From Siphonodentalium dalli (taxonomy: Eukaryota > Mollusca > Scaphopoda > Gadilida > Siphonodentaliidae): a stretch of 64,000 bases of DNA. Shown piece after piece: positions 61,683-64,000 of this stretch; positions within the stretch are counted from its first letter, which is position 1; every line of letters starts with the position of its first letter. The stretch lies in assembly GCA_032622095.1 (NCBI GenBank), contig CP136063.1, forward strand, positions 9,837,814 through 9,901,813, in the 5' to 3' direction. The notes under the pieces are model-generated. The model was not told the origin of the DNA and did not search any database. It saw nothing but the letters and a program-made list of their open reading frames with translations. The position numbers were made by a program, and so were the translations under genes.

Positions 61683-62165
61683 AGGTGCCCCTCACAGACA
61701 CAAGCAGACGACATTCAGTAATAGATCCTTCTATCTGTGTGGGGCTCTCTATGGGAGTTAACCATATTAACCATTTACCCAACAGAAGGGCCCTGTGCCA
61801 ATGCATTCTCTTATATATGCGAGTCGACCATAGGTCGCCTCGCATATATAAGAGAATGCATTGGCTTAACACATTAAAAATTATAAAATTGTTAAAGAAT
61901 GTAAGAAAAAATGGTAAAAAGTGTTTAAAAAAGATTTGTTTTAGGCCAATGCATTCTCTTATATATGCGAGGCGACCTATGGTCGACTCGCATATATAAG
62001 AGAATGCATTGGCACAGGGCATAACTGTAACCATCACAATGTGGCCAAGGAGCCGGTTCCAATGATATCCATATTTGTATGGTTCTATTGAGACAGACCG
62101 AAGATATTTTAGGCTGTTGAAGCTTTATTTGGCCGGTTTTGGCCGGTTTGTTGGGTAAAGGGTTA
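61683..62165. mobile_element. MITE with paired hairpins, second of an inverted pair
   Basis: Contains GCAGACGACATTCAGTAATA and GTGTGGGGCTCTCTATGGG (the same core as the left-edge satellite), then GGGCCCTGTGCCAATGCATT, two hairpin cassettes (61793-61866 and 61945-62018), and the reverse complement of 58905-59045 (AAGATATTTTAGGCTGTTGA, CTTTATTTGGCCGG). Confidence 0.8.
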
Positions 62166-62360
62166 ATCTCTTTCGGAGTCGGGAGTTGTTGAGCTATCCG
62201 AATAGTTGTGAACCTATTAACTTTTACTTTTAGGTTAATCTGTTTCGGATTCGGGAGTTTTTGACCTATCCGAATCGTTGTGAACGTATTAACTGTAATG
62301 TTTATGTTCATCTGTTTCGGAGTCGGGAGTTGTTGAGCTATCTGAATCTTTGAGGCATAA
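62162..62360. repeat. Three tandem repeats of about 72 bp
   Basis: GGTTAATCT(C/G)TTTCGGA with GTCGGGAGTTGTTGAGCTAT and CCGAAT-GTTGTGAAC recur at about 62162, 62233 and 62307. They lie about 80 bp before the zinc-site exon acceptor. Confidence 0.85.
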
Positions 62361-62439
62361 ACATATAATTTCCCAATCAATTTTAACGGGTGACGCTCTT
62401 GGGTATTACCACCATTTTAAGATTCCTCTCCTTTTATAG

Positions 62440-62643
62440 AAAGATGTTGTCGTGCATGAATTGGGCCACGTTCTTGGGTTGTACCACGAACACTCTCGTC
62501 CCGATCGAGACGGGTTCATCAGAGTCAATTTACAGAACGTCATACCAGGAGAACAACACAACTTTGTGAAAAAAGACGATTTGGATGTAAGCAGCTTCGG
62601 GACAGCATATGACTACTACAGCATGATGCACTTTGGGCGACGT
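62440..62643 (+). CDS. Astacin protease exon 5: zinc site and Met-turn
   Basis: A 204-bp exon, phase 0 to phase 0, between CTCTCCTTTTATAG and GTGAGTATC. It encodes KDVVVHELGHVLGLYHEHSR and continues PDRDGFIRVNLQNVIPG, EQHNFVKKDDLDVSSFGT, AYDYYSMMHFGRR. HELGHVLGLYHEHSRPDRD is the full astacin signature: three His bind zinc, the first Glu is the general base. The Met-turn is normally SxMHY, the Tyr acting as a switchable zinc ligand and transition-state stabiliser; this exon has SMMHF, so the Tyr is Phe. The last 42 bases of the exon and its donor are the unit of the tandem array that follows. The remainder of the catalytic C-terminal half lies beyond the window. Confidence 0.95.
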
Positions 62644-63765
62644 GTGAGTATCACCCTAGTTATCGTATACAGCATATGACTACTATATCGTGATGCACTA
62701 CGGGCGGCGTGTGTGTATCACCCTAGTTATCGTATACAGCATATGACTACTACAGCGTGATGCACTACGGGCGGGGTGTGAGTATCACCCTAGTTACTAC
62801 GGGCGACGTGTGAGTATCACCCTAGTTATCGTATACAGCATATGACTACTATATCGTGATGCACTACGGGCGGCGGTTGTGTATCACCCTAGTTATCGTA
62901 TACAGCATATGACTACTACAGCATGATGCACTTTGGGCGACGTGTGAGTATCACCCTAGTTATCGTATACAGCATATGACTACTATATCGTGATGCACTA
63001 CGGGCGGCGTGTGAGTATCACCCTAGTTACTACGGGCGACGTGTGAGTATCACCCTAGTTATCGTATACAGCATATGACTACTATATCGTGATGCACTAC
63101 GGGCGGCGGTTGTGTATCACCCTAGTTATCGTATACAGCATATGACTACTACAGCATGATGCACTTTGGGCGACGTGTGAGTATCACCCTAGTTATCGTA
63201 TACAGCATATGACTACTATATCGTGATGCACTACGGGCGGCGTGTGTGTATCACCCTAGTTATCGTGTACAGCATATGACTAATACAACGTGATGCACTA
63301 CGGGCGGCGTGTGAGTATCACCCTAGTTACTACGGGCGACGTGTGAGTATCACCCTAGTTAACGTATACAGCATATGACTACTATATCGTGATGCACTAC
63401 GGGCGGCGGTTGTGTATCACCCTAGTTATCGTATACAGCATATGACTACTACAGCATGATGCACTTTGGGCGGCGTGTGATTATCACCCTAGTTATCGTA
63501 TACATAATATGACTACTATATCGTGATGCACTACGGGCGGCGTGTGTGTATCACCCTAGTTATCGTGTACAGCATATGAATACTACAGCGTGATGCCCTA
63601 CGGGCGGCGTGTGAGTATCACCCTAGTTACTACGGGCGGCGTGTGAGTATCACCCTAGTTACTACGGGCGGCGTGTGAGTATCACCCTAGTTATCGTATA
63701 CAGCATATGACTACTACAGCGTGATGCACTACGGGCGGCGTGTCAGTATCACCCTAGTTATCGTA
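62602..63765 (+). repeat. 67-bp array of exon 5 end plus splice donor
   Basis: The first unit is the exon itself from ACAGCATATGACTACTACAG onward, through the donor GTGAGTATCACCCTAGTTAT. About 20 full or half units follow. Half units (CTACGGGCGACGTGTGAGTA then TCACCCTAGTTA, about 32 bp) are interspersed, giving a higher-order pattern of about 230-300 bp. Many units encode MHYGRR, some MHFGRR. Reading past the first donor meets a stop within the next unit. Confidence 0.95.
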
Positions 63766-64000
63766 CTCAAAGTCTAAACTTCACATGAACACAATGATTC
63801 CTCCATGATGCGGAGATTATGTAGAGGATGATATGCGGTTATAATGTACGGGGCCGATATGCGAGTATCATGTAATGTGCTTTGTAATTTTGATGAAATG
63901 CATACATCGATATTCTGCGTTTTAATCGCGCGATCAGAATTGTGGAATACACAGTATTTTGCCAACTTAAGTATCCTAGCGTGTAATCAAGCTGCACGCA
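63766..64000. other. Intron 5 start, nothing recognised
   Basis: Unique-looking sequence to the window edge; the next astacin exon is not reached. Confidence 0.4.

Overview
This is a metazoan nuclear window: AT-rich, intron-rich, crowded with repeats, and without bacterial-style operons. Repeat style (palindromic foldback elements, MITE-like hairpins, many minisatellites, LINE fragments) and an astacin metalloprotease gene suggest a marine lophotrochozoan, most likely a mollusc. That assignment is inference.

The only gene I can defend is a plus-strand astacin-family (M12A) zinc metalloprotease stretched over about 38 kb. Exons: 33628-33727 (propeptide with Asp switch), 37885-37970 (maturation site and mature N-terminus), 46572-46689 and 57849-57918 (N-terminal catalytic half), 62440-62643 (HELGHVLGLYHEHSRPDRD zinc site and Met-turn). 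All joins keep phase. A candidate upstream exon at 24253-24352 also fits in phase. The gene runs past the right edge. Its introns hold almost all the rest of the right half of the window.

Layout. 1-1468: 92-bp satellite. About 1575-20230: one copy of a dispersed repeat family broken by two large insertions that can be dated and bounded by comparison with intact copies at 38.7-43.2 kb: a 12.27-kb TIR element (2643-14912, TSD GAT) and a 4.87-kb giant palindrome (15296-20166, TSD CAC). 20.2-24.2 kb: decayed repeats and a reverse-transcriptase fossil. 24.25-33.6 kb: candidate exon, minisatellites, a TA-flanked MITE and an antisense LINE. 33.6-46.6 kb: exons 1-3 with a 102-bp array and a palindromic 21-22-bp array complex. 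46.7-57.8 kb: a 26-bp array, nested MITEs, a Harbinger-like element, a 3.0-kb foldback element with 5-bp TSD, a segmental duplication of the intron end before exon 4, and a 1.5-kb insertion carrying a broken basic-protein ORF. 57.9-64 kb: last introns, paired inverted MITEs, the zinc-site exon and a 67-bp array made from the end of that exon.

The most unusual signal: three astacin exons have a tandem array starting right at the 5' splice site, and the array unit contains the splice donor itself. In the last case the unit also carries the coding Met-turn; the exon proper encodes SMMHF while downstream array units encode the canonical SVMHY.
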